Shown here: in pieces, positions 34,969 to 49,918 of the stretch
How the letters are laid out: every line of letters starts with the position of its first letter
Numbering within the stretch: the first letter of the stretch is position 1
Assembly (NCBI GenBank): GCA_019234815.1
Contig: JAFALA010000032.1
Location: forward strand, 27,597-91,596
Length of the DNA stretch: 64,000 nucleotides
From: Burkholderiaceae bacterium
GTDB taxonomy: Bacteria > Pseudomonadota > Gammaproteobacteria > Burkholderiales > Burkholderiaceae_C
Direction of reading: 5' to 3'
Translations under genes and position numbers: made by a program
The notes under the pieces: generated by a model
Database searches by the model: none
What the model was told of the DNA's origin: nothing
What the model saw: the letters and a program-made list of their open reading frames with translations, nothing else

Positions 34969-35835
34969 TCACTCAATAATGGCCGGATGCGCCTGCACCG
35001 GCCCACCCATCCAGTCTCGATAGGACGGCGGCTGCTTGCCGTCGATATCGGTGATCCCGTACCTGAGCGCAGTCTCGGCGCCTATGAGCACCTGGCCCGA
35101 CTGCTCCAGCCGTTGCGGATCGCGGTACAGCGCGAGGATCAGCTTGCCCGTGAAGTCCGGGCTCTCTGCCGCCAACGCCAAATTCTTGTACTGGTCAGGA
35201 TGCGTGTCCCACACGCGCTTCGTGCGTTCGGTTCGCAACAGCCCCATCCAGATCGACACGGCGGCGACACCCCGGGGACGCAAATCGACCGCCATGTCCC
35301 TCGCGAACTTGTCGACGCCGGCCTTTTGCGCGCCATAGGCGGCACCATGCATGTAGCAATTGGCGCCGTATGACGAGGTGAACACGATCAGGCCCGAGCG
35401 CTGCTTCACCATCAGCGGCGTGGCATGCCAGCTGGCCACGTAGGCCGAGCGCAAGCCCACATCGAGGATGTCGACGAGGTCGAGCGGTTTCTCCCAGAAC
35501 GGTCCCTTCTCGATCAGTTGATCGTGCAGGCAGGTCGCGTTGTTGACCAGAATGTCCAAGCGCCCCTGCTCATTTGCAACCCGGTCAAACAGGGCCTTGA
35601 CCTGTACATCGTCGGCGTGATCGCAGGCGTGCGCGATGCCCCGGCCACCCAGCGCGTCGATCTCGAGCGCCGTCGAGTGGATCGTGCCAGGCAGCGGCGC
35701 GTCGCCTTCGGTCTGTGTGCGCCCCGTCACGTACACGGTGGCGCCTGCCGCGCCCAGGGCAAGCGCAATGCCCTTGCCAGCGCCTCGCGAGGCCCCCGTG
35801 ACGACGGCCACCAGGCGTTTGTTGTCCTCGTCCAT
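34969..35835 (-). CDS. Short-chain dehydrogenase/reductase (DHRS1-like)
   Basis: 288 residues, longer than the classical 250. It has VTGASRGAGKGIALALG, VTGRTQ, LVNNATC, Ser in FTSSYGA and a YGAQK pair. The C-terminal extension GITDIDGKQPPSYRDW resembles the DHRS1-like subgroup. I choose the ATG at 35835 with GGAG ten bases upstream; the reading to 35880 adds an unrelated stretch. Second gene of the cluster. Confidence 0.82.
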   Translation of the reverse strand: MDEDNKRLVAVVTGASRGAGKGIALALGAAGATVYVTGRTQTEGDAPLPGTIHSTALEIDALGGRGIAHACDHADDVQVKALFDRVANEQGRLDILVNNATCLHDQLIEKGPFWEKPLDLVDILDVGLRSAYVASWHATPLMVKQRSGLIVFTSSYGANCYMHGAAYGAQKAGVDKFARDMAVDLRPRGVAAVSIWMGLLRTERTKRVWDTHPDQYKNLALAAESPDFTGKLILALYRDPQRLEQSGQVLIGAETALRYGITDIDGKQPPSYRDWMGGPVQAHPAIIE

Positions 35836-35889
35836 TGAGCGATGACTCCTCTTCAAAAAGTTCGGGAAAAAGCCCGTCAAGTCGGTGCA

Positions 35890-36411
35890 TCAAGCCCGCT
35901 GGGCCTCGCCGTTCTCACTCGCCGGAGCCTGCGCGCCAGCACACAGCACACCCTTCGCAGCCTCATAGCTCACGACCAATGTGGAGGTGACCACGCAACG
36001 GGTCGCCGAGATCTTCCAGACACCGCCGCACTTCCGGTATGCGTCTTCGTAATAGGCACCCAGTTGCGTGATCGTCTGGTCCCGCGTGTTGATCCCCTGG
36101 TAATGCAGGCCCCACTTGCCGCGCGCATGGAACGCATCAAGTACGGTGACCTCAGGGTTGACACCGTGATGCATCTCGACCATGTGCGGCTGACAGCCAA
36201 GTCTGGAGAAAACCTCCACCAGCTGATCGCGATGGTGGAACACGCCCACGCGACCATAGTCGATCCGAACGGCGCCCGTGATGAAGCAGTCCCTCACCCC
36301 TTCGGGGTCCTTGAGATCACAGCAGGCGAAGTAACGTGCCTTCAGATTCACAATGGCGGCCGCATCTTCAAGCTTGGCCAAGCGTGTCTCCATTGATTCA
36401 ATCGGACTCAT
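35890..36411 (-). CDS. NTF2-like (SnoaL_4) protein
   Basis: 173 residues. A cone-shaped alpha+beta fold is predicted: helix AIVNLKARYFACCDLKDPEGVRDCF, strand AVRIDYG, helix RDQLVEVFSRL, and HMVEMHHGVNPEVTVLD, the usual layout of SnoaL-like isomerases, dehydratases or ring-hydroxylating beta subunits. His residues at HMVEMHHG could be catalytic. It heads the operon with three dehydrogenases, so a hydratase or isomerase step in the same catabolic path is plausible. Start ATG at 36411 preceded by GGGAA; a longer reading to 36483 lacks support. Confidence 0.75.
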   Translation of the reverse strand: MSPIESMETRLAKLEDAAAIVNLKARYFACCDLKDPEGVRDCFITGAVRIDYGRVGVFHHRDQLVEVFSRLGCQPHMVEMHHGVNPEVTVLDAFHARGKWGLHYQGINTRDQTITQLGAYYEDAYRKCGGVWKISATRCVVTSTLVVSYEAAKGVLCAGAQAPASENGEAQRA

Positions 36412-36524
36412 GCGTTCCCTTGTCTGAGCGTGTAGCAAGCCTTGTCTGGGCGCCAAGATACAAGCGCAACACCATCGTTTCATCGCCCATTCGGACTAAG
36501 GTGCGCAGACCGCCAAACCACGGC

Positions 36525-36530
36525 TACAAT
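36525..36530 (+). promoter_or_regulatory. -10 box of the gcv operon
   Basis: TACAAT lies just upstream of the first riboswitch aptamer, which would place the RNA start near 36537. The -35 region is not consensus. Confidence 0.5.
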
Positions 36531-36537
36531 CGCGCCC

Positions 36538-36768
36538 CGTCAGGAGAGAGTTTTCGTTGAAAACCGCCGAAGGCGCAGAAGCTGATTCAACACCGCTTGC
36601 TGGTGTCGCCGCTTCAAACGCTCAGGCAAAAGGACTGACAAGACGTTCCGGATCTGGAGCGTTCCTCACTGGAGAGAGGCGGGCCCTGGAGCCCGTCCAC
36701 TGAAGGGGCAAGTTGCCGGCCTGGCGCCGGGAGCGAATCTCTCAAGTACCAAGGACAGCGAGGGCAGC
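36538..36768 (+). promoter_or_regulatory. Tandem glycine riboswitch
   Basis: Two glycine aptamers in a row. Aptamer I has GGAGAGA (36543-36549), GCCGAAGG (36566-36573) and CTCAGGCAAAAGGACTGACA (36621-36640). Aptamer II has GGAGAGA (36671-36677), ACTGAAGGGGCA (36699-36710) and CTCTCAAGTACCAAGGACAG (36739-36758). These are the conserved blocks of the gcvT RNA element. It lies directly before gcvT and should turn the operon on when glycine is abundant. Confidence 0.95.
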
Positions 36769-36807
36769 CCTCCCACCCTTAGCGGGTGGGCTTGAAGTTT
36801 GCCCTCG
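36759..36807 (+). promoter_or_regulatory. Riboswitch expression-platform hairpins
   Basis: An outer stem CGAGGGCA (36759-36766) with TGCCCTCG (36800-36807) encloses an inner stem CCCACCC (36772-36778) with GGGTGGG (36784-36790). The outer 5' arm directly follows the end of aptamer II and the 3' arm abuts the ribosome-binding zone of gcvT, so glycine binding could control access to the start. Confidence 0.6.
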
Positions 36808-36817
36808 AAAGAAAGCC

Positions 36818-37933
<1,116 letters not shown>

Positions 37934-37992
37934 TGAGCCGCAGCTGATTCCGTTTTTTTCATCTTTCGACCCATCCGAACCCGGAGCACACC

Positions 37993-38367
37993 ATGAGCAT
38001 CAAATTCACGCCTGACCACGAATGGATCAAGACCGGCGCCGACGGCGTCGCCACCGTGGGCATCACCGTCCATGCGCAAGACGCGCTGGGTGACGTGGTG
38101 TTCGTCGACCTGCCCGAAGTCGGCAAGCACTATGCCGAGAAGGACGTGGCCGGCGTGGTCGAGTCCGTGAAGGCCGCCGCCGACGTCTACATGCCCGTGG
38201 ACGGCGAAATCGTCGAAGTCAACGAAGCCCTGCGCGACGAACCTGCCCTGGCCAACACCGACCCGCTCAACACCGGCTGGTTCTTCAAGGTCAAGCTGAG
38301 CAAGCCGGCCCAGCTCGACGCCCTGATGGACAGCACCGCCTACGACGAGCTCGTCAAGAACAGCTGA
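37993..38367 (+). CDS. gcvH: Glycine cleavage system H protein
   Basis: 124 residues, the lipoyl carrier shuttling the aminomethyl group between P, T and L proteins. It has FTPDHEWI, LGDVVFVDLPEVG and the lipoylation site VVESVKAAADVYMPVDGE with the modified lysine at about residue 63. CGGAG precedes the ATG by six bases. It lies between gcvT and gcvP, 59 bases after gcvT. Confidence 0.97.
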   Translation: MSIKFTPDHEWIKTGADGVATVGITVHAQDALGDVVFVDLPEVGKHYAEKDVAGVVESVKAAADVYMPVDGEIVEVNEALRDEPALANTDPLNTGWFFKVKLSKPAQLDALMDSTAYDELVKNS

Positions 38368-38408
38368 TCCGGACCCGGTCCCACTGCTTTTTCCCGCACC
38401 GATTGATC

Positions 38409-38429
38409 TGGCCCCGCACCGCGGGGCCA
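38409..38429 (+). other. Intercistronic hairpin between gcvH and gcvP
   Basis: TGGCCCCGC, loop ACC, GCGGGGCCA: a perfect nine-base stem in the 126-base gcvH-gcvP gap. It could stabilise the gcvTH message or act as a partial terminator. No T run follows. Confidence 0.5.
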
Positions 38430-38493
38430 CGGACTGCCGCCTGAAGCGTCCAATGCCGGCCGCCTCCGCCGCCGCACCTGCCAAGGAATCCCC

Positions 38494-41406
<2,913 letters not shown>

Positions 41407-41421
41407 TTCAAAGGAGCGCTC

Positions 41422-42813
<1,392 letters not shown>

Positions 42814-42820
42814 ACCTGCG

Positions 42821-42844
42821 CACAAACGCCAAACGGCGTTTGTG
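42821..42844 (+). terminator. Hairpin after sdaA
   Basis: CACAAACGCC, loop AAAC, GGCGTTTGTG: perfect ten-base stem eight bases after the sdaA stop. Probable end of the gcv-sdaA transcript, although the tail is GATGGCG rather than a T run. Confidence 0.6.
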
Positions 42845-43004
42845 GATGGCGAAGGCCAAAGCAAGATGCCCCGTGATTTGCCTGACTTCAGGCGCGGACT
42901 GCAGCAGTTTGGACAGAAATAGCTCCGATTTGTGAACGCAAACAGTTAGCATGCGGCGAACCTGGCGCTGGTCCACAAAGCGCCTCGCTCCGGAGGAAAC
43001 GCTC

Positions 43005-43532
43005 ATGCTCAAAGTTGTACTTCTTGTCGTCGGAACCCTGATCGCCGGCCTGCTTGTGTTCACCATCACGCGACCGGATGACTTCCGGGTTCAGCGCGAA
43101 ATCGAGATCCAGGCGCCGCCCGAAAAGATCATGCCCTTGCTGACCGACTTCAGGCAGTTCGGCCAATGGTCACCCTGGGAACAGTTGGACCCGGCCATGC
43201 AACGCGAGTTCAGCGGCGCGACCAGCGGGCCCGGTGCCATCTATGCCTGGAAGGGCAATGACAAGGTAGGCCAGGGACGCATGGAGATCCTCTCGGTCAC
43301 TCCCGACAAGGTACTCATCAAGCTGGACTTTCTCAGCCCCTTCGAGGCCCACAACACCACCGAGTACATGCTAACGCGTCGAGGCGGGACCACACGCCTG
43401 AGCTGGGCCATGTTCGGCCCCGCCAATTTCCTGACCAAACTGATGGGAGTCTTTTCCATCATGGACAGCACGGTGGGTAAGGACTTTGAGAAGGGCCTCA
43501 GCCAGATCAAGGCCGTCGCGGAAAAGCCTTGA
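43005..43532 (+). CDS. SRPBCC-fold (polyketide cyclase/START-like) protein
   Basis: 175 residues. The N-terminus has one membrane helix (MLKVVLLVVGTLIAGLLVF), after which the helix-grip fold begins: FRVQREIEIQAPPEKIMPLLTDFRQFGQWSPW. This opening is typical of SRPBCC proteins that bind hydrophobic ligands. Probably membrane anchored, with its domain facing the periplasm or cytoplasm. GGAGG precedes the ATG. It converges on the RND pump gene; no functional link is visible. Confidence 0.82.
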   Translation: MLKVVLLVVGTLIAGLLVFTITRPDDFRVQREIEIQAPPEKIMPLLTDFRQFGQWSPWEQLDPAMQREFSGATSGPGAIYAWKGNDKVGQGRMEILSVTPDKVLIKLDFLSPFEAHNTTEYMLTRRGGTTRLSWAMFGPANFLTKLMGVFSIMDSTVGKDFEKGLSQIKAVAEKP

Positions 43533-43550
43533 TCCAGCCCACCCCTGCCC

Positions 43551-46500
43551 CTATTTGGCGGGCAGGGCCTGATCGAAAGTGCGGGCGGCACTCTCGTCCG
43601 GTGCAGCCACGAGCTTGGGCTGGCGGTCCCTCACCAGGTATGAATACAGCACCGGCACCACCAGCAGCGTCAGGATGGTCGACGTGATCACCCCGCCGAT
43701 GATGGCCCGACCCATGGGAGCCTGGAACTCGCCGCCTTCGTTAAAGGCCAGCGCCATCGGCAGCATGCCGAACACCATGGCCGCGGTGGTCATGATGATG
43801 GGCCGCATGCGGATCAGGCCGGCCTGCAGCAAGGCCTCGAACACGCTCGCACCGTCGCGCCGCGCATGGTTGGCGAAATCGACCAGCAAAATGGCGTTCT
43901 TGGTCACCAGGCCCATCAGCATCACCAGGCCGATCATCGAGAAGATGTTCAGCGTCGAGCCCCACAGCAGCAGCGCCAGCATCACGCCGATCAGCGACAG
44001 CGGCAATGAAGCCATGATGGCGATCGGCTGCACGAAGCTGCCGAACTGACTGGCCAGCACGATATAGATGAAGATCACCGCCAGGCCCATGGCGCTGACC
44101 AGGCCCGCAAAGGCATCAGCCTGCTGCTTGCCGGCGCCGTCCACCAGGAAGCTCACGCCCGGAGGCAACTGCATGGTCTTGATCAACTTCTGGACGTCGG
44201 CGTTGACGTCGCCCGAGCTCCGTCCCTCGGCGTTGGCAAACACGGCTTCGCGGCGCTGCAGGTTCTGGCGCCGGATCACCTCCGGGTTGAACACCGGTTC
44301 GATGGTCGCCACCTGGTCCAGCGCGATCGGCACGCCGTCCTTGCTGAAGGCCACCGGCAGCCGTCCCATCTGGTCCAGGTGTTCGCGCTGGGCCTTGGGC
44401 AAGCGCAGCAGCACCTCGACCTGGTTGCCGTCCGGCGTGGTCCAGTAGGTGGCCACCTCGCCGTTCACGTAGGCGCGCAGCGATGACGCCAGCTGCGGCG
44501 CGGTCAAGCCGAGCTCCCGCACCGCGGAGTCCTTCAGATGGACGGCGAAGGCCGGAGTACCGGGCTTGACGGTGGAATCCACGTCCACGGCACCGGGCAC
44601 GGTCTTGATTTTCTCGATCAGGTCATGCGCGGCCTGGTTCAGGCCCTCGGGGTCGCTGCCCAGCAGGGTGATCCAGATGGGCTTGTCCATGCCCACGCTG
44701 AGCTCCACGCCCGGGATGTGGGAGATGTCCTCGCGCAAGGCGTCCTCGATCTGCTTCTGGCTGCGCTTGCGCTCGGCACGCGGCACCAGCGCGATGCTGA
44801 GCTGCGCCTGGTTGCGCCCGGTGGACATGCCCTCGCCGGAGCTGCCGACCACGGTCGACACGGTCTTGATTTCAGGATAGTGCGTCAGCAGCTCCTCGAC
44901 CTGGCGCACCTTGTCGTCGCCGCGCTCGAGGCTGGTCGCCACGGGCATGCGCAGATTGAGCTGCGTGAAGCTCTGGTCGGTCTGCGGCACGAACTCGCTG
45001 CCCACCAGGGGCACCAGGGCCAGGGCCAGCACGAAGCTCCCCAAGCCGCCCAACATCACCAGGCCGCGCGGCGTGATGGTGGCCAGGCGCAGGCGGCGAG
45101 GCTGCGTGCGGTCGCGCCGGCCCTGCGCATCGAACGGCCGGCCCCACACCGGGATGGGCAGCAGGAACAGGCGATAGCGGCGTCCCGAAAAGGCCCAGCG
45201 GATCACGCGCTCATAGATGCCGTGCAGCAGGTCCATCAGTTGGTCCGTGCCGCGCATCATGGCGCCGATGACGGGCATGCGGCGCAGGCGCACGCTGGGC
45301 GGATCGGGCCAGACGCTGGACAGCATCGGATCCAGCGTGAAGCTCACGAACAGCGACACCAGCACCGCCACCACGACCGTGATGCCGAAGGGATAGAAGA
45401 ACTTGCCGATGATGCCGCCCATGAAGGCCACGGGCACGAACACGGCGCACAGCGCGAATGTGGTCGCCATCACGGCCAGGCCGATTTCGCTGGTGCCGTC
45501 GTTGGCGGCCTGCACATGATCCTTGCCCATGCCGACATGGCGCACGATGTTCTCGCGCACCACGATGGCATCGTCGATCAGGAGGCCGATGCACAGGCTC
45601 AGCGCCATCATGGTCATGAAATTCAGCGTGAAGCCGAAGGCATGCACGGCAATGAAGCTGGAGATCACCGAGATCGGCAGGGTCAGGCCGGTGATGACGG
45701 TCGAGCGCCAGCTGTGCAGGAACAGGAACACGATGGCCACGGTCAGCAAGGCGCCTTCGACCAGGGTGTGCTTCAGGCCATCCAGCGAACTCTTGACGAA
45801 GTCGCTGGCGGCGAAAATGGTGCGCAGCTCCACGTCCTGCGGCAATGTCTTGCGCAACTCTTCCATCGCTTCCTGCACGCCCTCGCCGGTGGCGACGACG
45901 TTGGCATCCTGCTGCTTGAAGACGTTGAAGCTCACGGCCGGGGCACCGTTGATGCGGGCCAGGGTGTTGGGCTCGCGCTCGCGCTCAACCAGTTGCCCCA
46001 GGTCGGCCAGCGTCAGCGCCAGGCTGCCACGCCTAGCCACCACGATGTTGGCAAATTCGCGCGGGTCCTTGACCCGGCCTTCGACGCGCAGCAGGGCATC
46101 GGAGTTGCGGTCTGACAGCAGGCCCACGGGCTGGTCGGCATTGGCTTCCTTCAATGCCGTTGCAATTTCCGCCGGGGTGACGCCATAGGCCCGCAAACGC
46201 ATGGGGTCCAGGTCGATGCGCACTTCGCGCGGCACCAGGCCGCCGATGTCCACGCGCGCCACGCCGTCGACCCGGCTCAGGCGCTTGGCCACGATCAGCT
46301 CGCCCATCATCGACAACTCGCGCGCCGGTCGTGTCTTGCTCAGGAGCGCCATCACCACCACGGGCTGGGCGTTGTCGTTCTGGAAGCGCGACACCGTGGG
46401 CGGCCGCACGTCCTTGGGGAAAAGCCCTTGCGCCTGCGCCACACGGTCACGCAAATCCTGCATGGCACGGCTCATGTCGGCATTGAGGCTGAACTCCACC

Positions 46501-46775
46501 CAGACCTGCGCCCGGCCTTCGAAGCTGCGCGAGGTCACTTTCTCCACCCCGGCGACGGTGTTGAGCGCCTCTTCCAGCGGCTTGGACACCTCCCGCTCCA
46601 CCGCCTCGGGCGAGGCGCCGGGATATTGGACATCGATCCAGGCGCCTGGCAGTGATATGTCGGGCATCTGCTCGACGCCGAGCTTGGCATAGGCGAACAC
46701 GCCCAGCACGCACAGGGCCACCATCATCATGGTGGCGAACACCGGGTTCTTGATTGAGACGCGCGTCATCCACAT
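43551..46775 (-). CDS. RND multidrug efflux permease (HAE1/AcrB-like)
   Basis: 1074 residues, the expected length. It begins [19 protein letters not shown] and has about 12 membrane helices in two repeats, each followed by a large periplasmic porter domain. The proton-relay Asp pair sits in [10 protein letters not shown] (TM4, about residues 403-412), and the second-half segment [39 protein letters not shown] is intact. The closest resemblance is to the MdtB/MexK-like multidrug branch. It follows its adaptor gene by ten bases; no outer-membrane channel is encoded nearby, so a shared TolC-like protein is likely. Confidence 0.94.
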   Translation of the reverse strand: MWMTRVSIKNPVFATMMMVALCVLGVFAYAKLGVEQMPDISLPGAWIDVQYPGASPEAVEREVSKPLEEALNTVAGVEKVTSRSFEGRAQVWVEFSLNADMSRAMQDLRDRVAQAQGLFPKDVRPPTVSRFQNDNAQPVVVMALLSKTRPARELSMMGELIVAKRLSRVDGVARVDIGGLVPREVRIDLDPMRLRAYGVTPAEIATALKEANADQPVGLLSDRNSDALLRVEGRVKDPREFANIVVARRGSLALTLADLGQLVEREREPNTLARINGAPAVSFNVFKQQDANVVATGEGVQEAMEELRKTLPQDVELRTIFAASDFVKSSLDGLKHTLVEGALLTVAIVFLFLHSWRSTVITGLTLPISVISSFIAVHAFGFTLNFMTMMALSLCIGLLIDDAIVVRENIVRHVGMGKDHVQAANDGTSEIGLAVMATTFALCAVFVPVAFMGGIIGKFFYPFGITVVVAVLVSLFVSFTLDPMLSSVWPDPPSVRLRRMPVIGAMMRGTDQLMDLLHGIYERVIRWAFSGRRYRLFLLPIPVWGRPFDAQGRRDRTQPRRLRLATITPRGLVMLGGLGSFVLALALVPLVGSEFVPQTDQSFTQLNLRMPVATSLERGDDKVRQVEELLTHYPEIKTVSTVVGSSGEGMSTGRNQAQLSIALVPRAERKRSQKQIEDALREDISHIPGVELSVGMDKPIWITLLGSDPEGLNQAAHDLIEKIKTVPGAVDVDSTVKPGTPAFAVHLKDSAVRELGLTAPQLASSLRAYVNGEVATYWTTPDGNQVEVLLRLPKAQREHLDQMGRLPVAFSKDGVPIALDQVATIEPVFNPEVIRRQNLQRREAVFANAEGRSSGDVNADVQKLIKTMQLPPGVSFLVDGAGKQQADAFAGLVSAMGLAVIFIYIVLASQFGSFVQPIAIMASLPLSLIGVMLALLLWGSTLNIFSMIGLVMLMGLVTKNAILLVDFANHARRDGASVFEALLQAGLIRMRPIIMTTAAMVFGMLPMALAFNEGGEFQAPMGRAIIGGVITSTILTLLVVPVLYSYLVRDRQPKLVAAPDESAARTFDQALPAK

Positions 46776-46785
46776 GGCGGTCTCC

Positions 46786-47952
46786 TCAGTTGCTGGCTGC
46801 GGTGGCGGACATCGAGGCCACAGTCGCAGGCCGTGCCGGCTTGTCCGCCAGGATCTGCGCCTTGGCGCCTTCCTTCAGGTTGTCGAAGCGCAGCGCGAGC
46901 ACCTGCGCCTGCGGGTTCAAGCCCTGCAGGACCTCCACCAGGCCCTGGCGCGCGTCCTTGCGCCCCAGGGTCACGATGCGACGCGTCAGGCCGCCTTGCT
47001 CGATCAACCAGACCTGACTCTGGCCGCCGGTGCTGCTGATGGCCGAATCCGGCACGGTCAGGCGCTCGGTCTCGTCGGGCAGCAGCAGCTTGGCCACTGC
47101 ATATTGGCCGGCCCTGAATTGCTCGCCCGGGTTTTCAAGTGCCAAGGTGACGGTGATGGAGCGGGTGCCGGGTTCGGCAATCGGCGAGATTCGCGCAATG
47201 TGCGCCGTGACGGGCTTGTCCACCCCTTCCACCTGCACTTCGACCGCCATGCCGGGCTTGAGGCGGCTCACTTCATGCGTGCCCACCAGCCCCGCCAACT
47301 CGAGCCGGCTCAGGTCCACAATGCTGAGGATCTGCTGCTCCAGCGCCAGCTTCTCGCCCGGGACCGCGAAGCGCTTGGCCACGATGCCGTTGAGGGGCGA
47401 GGTCAGGCTGGCAAGGCGCAGGCTGACCTGACCGTTCTCGGCTTGCGCCTTGGCGGCCAGCCAGGCGCCGCGTGCGGCCTCCATGGAGGCGCGCGAGCTG
47501 TCCAGCGCGGTGGCGGCAATGAAGTTCTGCGCCGCCAGCCCCTCGTTGGTCTTGTAGACCTTCTCGGCCTGCTCGAACTGGGCCCGGGTAGCAGCCACAT
47601 TGGCCTGGCGCTCGGCCAGGCGCAGGTGCAGGTCTTCCAGATCGACGTTGCCAAGGCTTTGCCCCATGCTGACCCGACTGCCCTCGCCCACATTCAGGGA
47701 AAGCAAGGTACCCGCCACCTTGCTGTGCACGATGGCCGTGTTGGGCGCCACCAGCGGACCGGAGAATTCAATCAGGGCAGGCATGCTCACGAGCGCGGGA
47801 TGCACGACTTCCTTGTTCTGGAACTCCAGCACCGGATCGACCTTCGCGTCCTTGCCGCCAGCGCCCTTGCCGGACCACAAAGCCAAAGCGCCACCGCCTG
47901 CCAGCAACAGCGTCGCGGCAGCACCCCATAGCCATTTGTTTCGAGTCGTCAT
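46786..47952 (-). CDS. RND efflux periplasmic adaptor (MFP)
   Basis: 388 residues. N-terminal signal or anchor WLWGAAATLLLAGGGALALW, then lipoyl halves (VHSKVAGTLLSLNVGEGSRV and SPLNGIVAKRFAVPGEKL) around an Ala/Gln-rich helical hairpin, beta-barrel VEVQVEGVDKPVTAHIARISP, and the C-terminal membrane-proximal region. It connects the pump encoded next to a TolC-like channel. I start at the ATG at 47952, with AGGTGG upstream; a longer reading begins 18 bases earlier. Confidence 0.92.
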   Translation of the reverse strand: MTTRNKWLWGAAATLLLAGGGALALWSGKGAGGKDAKVDPVLEFQNKEVVHPALVSMPALIEFSGPLVAPNTAIVHSKVAGTLLSLNVGEGSRVSMGQSLGNVDLEDLHLRLAERQANVAATRAQFEQAEKVYKTNEGLAAQNFIAATALDSSRASMEAARGAWLAAKAQAENGQVSLRLASLTSPLNGIVAKRFAVPGEKLALEQQILSIVDLSRLELAGLVGTHEVSRLKPGMAVEVQVEGVDKPVTAHIARISPIAEPGTRSITVTLALENPGEQFRAGQYAVAKLLLPDETERLTVPDSAISSTGGQSQVWLIEQGGLTRRIVTLGRKDARQGLVEVLQGLNPQAQVLALRFDNLKEGAKAQILADKPARPATVASMSATAASN

Positions 47953-48110
47953 GTTCGCCCACCTGGTCATCTTGGATGTTTGATTCGGGCGCAGTGTAGA
48001 GAGATCACGTCAGCCAGAAGAGAGGTCTGCGACGAAATGCAGATTCCGCACACCAGATTGCAGTGGCGTCAGATCAGCGTGCAAAAGGCTGGTAGCAGGT
48101 CGGCAGCATT

Positions 48111-49214
48111 TCATGACGATTTCAAGGCAGAGATCGGCGGCAGCTCATGGCGGACGTCACCGCACTGGGCGCGGTGGCGCAGGGCGTGGTCGATCAGCAC
48201 CAACGCCAGCATGGCCTCGGCGATCGGGGTGGCGCGTATGCCGACGCAGGGGTCGTGGCGACCGAAGGTTTCCACCTGGGTCGTCTCGCCAGCCCGGTTG
48301 ACGGACGCCTTGGGACTGCGGATCGAACTGGTGGGCTTGATGGCGATGGAGGCGACGATGTCCTGGCCCGTCGAGATGCCGCCCAGCGTGCCGCCCGAAT
48401 TGTTGCTGGCAAAGCCTTGTGGCGTGAGTTCGTCGCCATGCTCGGTGCCGCGCTGCGACACGCTGGCGAAGCCGGCGCCGATTTCGACGCCCTTGACGGC
48501 GTTGATGCCCATCAGCGCGTAGGCAATGTCGGCGTCGAGCTTGTCGAACAGAGGCTCGCCCAGGCCGACCGGCACGCCGGTGGCTTCGACACGGATGCGG
48601 GCGCCGACCGAGTCCCCGGCCTTGCGCAAGGCATCCATATAGTCTTCGAGTTCGGCGATCTTGCTGGCGTTGGCGGCGAAGAATGGATTTTGCGCCACGT
48701 GCTGCCAGCCTTCGAAGGGAATCTCGAACTCGCCCAACTGCGTCATGCAGCCACGGAATTCGGTGCCGTACTGGCTCTTTAGCCATTTGCGCGCCACGGC
48801 GCCAGCGCCCACCATGGGTGCCGTCAGCCGCGCCGACGAGCGGCCGCCGCCGCGCGGATCGCGCAGGCCGTATTTGCGCCAGTAGGTGTAGTCGGCGTGA
48901 CCGGGCCTGAAGGTGTCGAGGATGTTGCCGTAATCCTTGCTGCGCTGGTCGGTATTGCGGATCAGCAGACAGATCGGCGTGCCGGTGGTCTTGCCTTCAT
49001 ACACGCCGGAGAGGATCTCGACCGCGTCGGGCTCGTTGCGCTGCGTCACGTGGCGCGAGGTGCCGGGGCGGCGGCGATCGAGTTCGGGCTGGATATCGGC
49101 CTCGGACAACTCCATGCCGGGCGGGCAGCCGTCGATCACGCAGCCTATGGCGGGACCGTGGCTCTCGCCGAAATTGGTGACACGGAACAATTCGCCGAAG
49201 GTGCTGCCAGACAT
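48111..49214 (-). CDS. aroC: Chorismate synthase
   Basis: 367 residues. It makes chorismate from EPSP with reduced FMN, the last step of the shikimate pathway. Signatures: [18 protein letters not shown] (about residues 16-33), [42 protein letters not shown] and [11 protein letters not shown] with its catalytic Asp near the end. Single gene between the RND adaptor and the CBS gene on the same strand. The 158 bases between the adaptor start and the aroC end show no recognisable feature. Confidence 0.97.
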   Translation of the reverse strand: MSGSTFGELFRVTNFGESHGPAIGCVIDGCPPGMELSEADIQPELDRRRPGTSRHVTQRNEPDAVEILSGVYEGKTTGTPICLLIRNTDQRSKDYGNILDTFRPGHADYTYWRKYGLRDPRGGGRSSARLTAPMVGAGAVARKWLKSQYGTEFRGCMTQLGEFEIPFEGWQHVAQNPFFAANASKIAELEDYMDALRKAGDSVGARIRVEATGVPVGLGEPLFDKLDADIAYALMGINAVKGVEIGAGFASVSQRGTEHGDELTPQGFASNNSGGTLGGISTGQDIVASIAIKPTSSIRSPKASVNRAGETTQVETFGRHDPCVGIRATPIAEAMLALVLIDHALRHRAQCGDVRHELPPISALKSS

Positions 49215-49348
49215 GGGGAATCCAAAGCAAAGGTCACGGGCACCGGGACTCCCCCGGCGCTACCGTCAAATTCTATCGAGCAAGGTGGCTGCCCACACGG
49301 GTCCAGGCCACGCGAGGCAAGAAGCCAGGCTTGCTGCCCGGCTTCGAT

Positions 49349-49813
49349 TCAGAGCTTGGACTCTTCGGTCCTTTCCTCTTCGACCGGCCAGTCGCGGATG
49401 TAGGCCTTGAGCATGCGATTCTCAAAGTCCTGGCTGTCGACCACGCATTTGGCGACGTCATAGAACGAGATGACGCCCATCAGCGTGCGGCCTTCCAGCA
49501 CCGGCATGTAGCGCGCATGCCGGCCCAGCATCATGCGGCGCACTTCATCCATCTCGGTGCTGGGGGTGCACGTCAGCGGGTGGTCGTCCATCACGCTGCG
49601 CACGCTGGGGCCGATGGCCGAGCCCTTGTTGCGCTCCACGGCGGCGATCACTTCGCGGAAGGTCAGCATGCCGATCAAGTCGCCGAACTCCATCACCACC
49701 AGCGAGCCGATGTCGTGCTCGGCCATCGTGTGGAGCGCGTCCATCAGGGGCTGGTCGGGAGACACAGTGAACAGCGTGTTGCCTTTGACGCGAAGGATGT
49801 CGGCGACTTTCAT
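49349..49813 (-). CDS. CBS-pair domain protein
   Basis: 154 residues: two CBS domains (about 8-60 and 74-125). They start MKVADILRVKGNTLFTVSPDQPLMDALHTMAEHDIG and have LTCTPSTEMDEVRRMMLGRHARYMPVLEGRTLMGVIS. Such stand-alone CBS pairs bind adenine nucleotides such as AMP or ATP and regulate partners. Targets unknown. The second of two adjacent ATGs (49813) is the better start, six bases from AGGAG. It is divergent from metY with about 100 bases between. Confidence 0.88.
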   Translation of the reverse strand: MKVADILRVKGNTLFTVSPDQPLMDALHTMAEHDIGSLVVMEFGDLIGMLTFREVIAAVERNKGSAIGPSVRSVMDDHPLTCTPSTEMDEVRRMMLGRHARYMPVLEGRTLMGVISFYDVAKCVVDSQDFENRMLKAYIRDWPVEEERTEESKL

Positions 49814-49918
49814 CATGGTCTCCTGGACTGAGTTCTTTTCGAGGTGCTGAGGGGAGGTCAAAACGTTTCGACGCTCAACATAGCACACAATCCCCCCTCT
49901 CAACACAAAGGAGACACC

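Noticed and set aside
44538..46115. 525-codon open frame opposite the RND pump
   Set aside because: Antisense shadow; the pump is full length and conserved on the minus strand.
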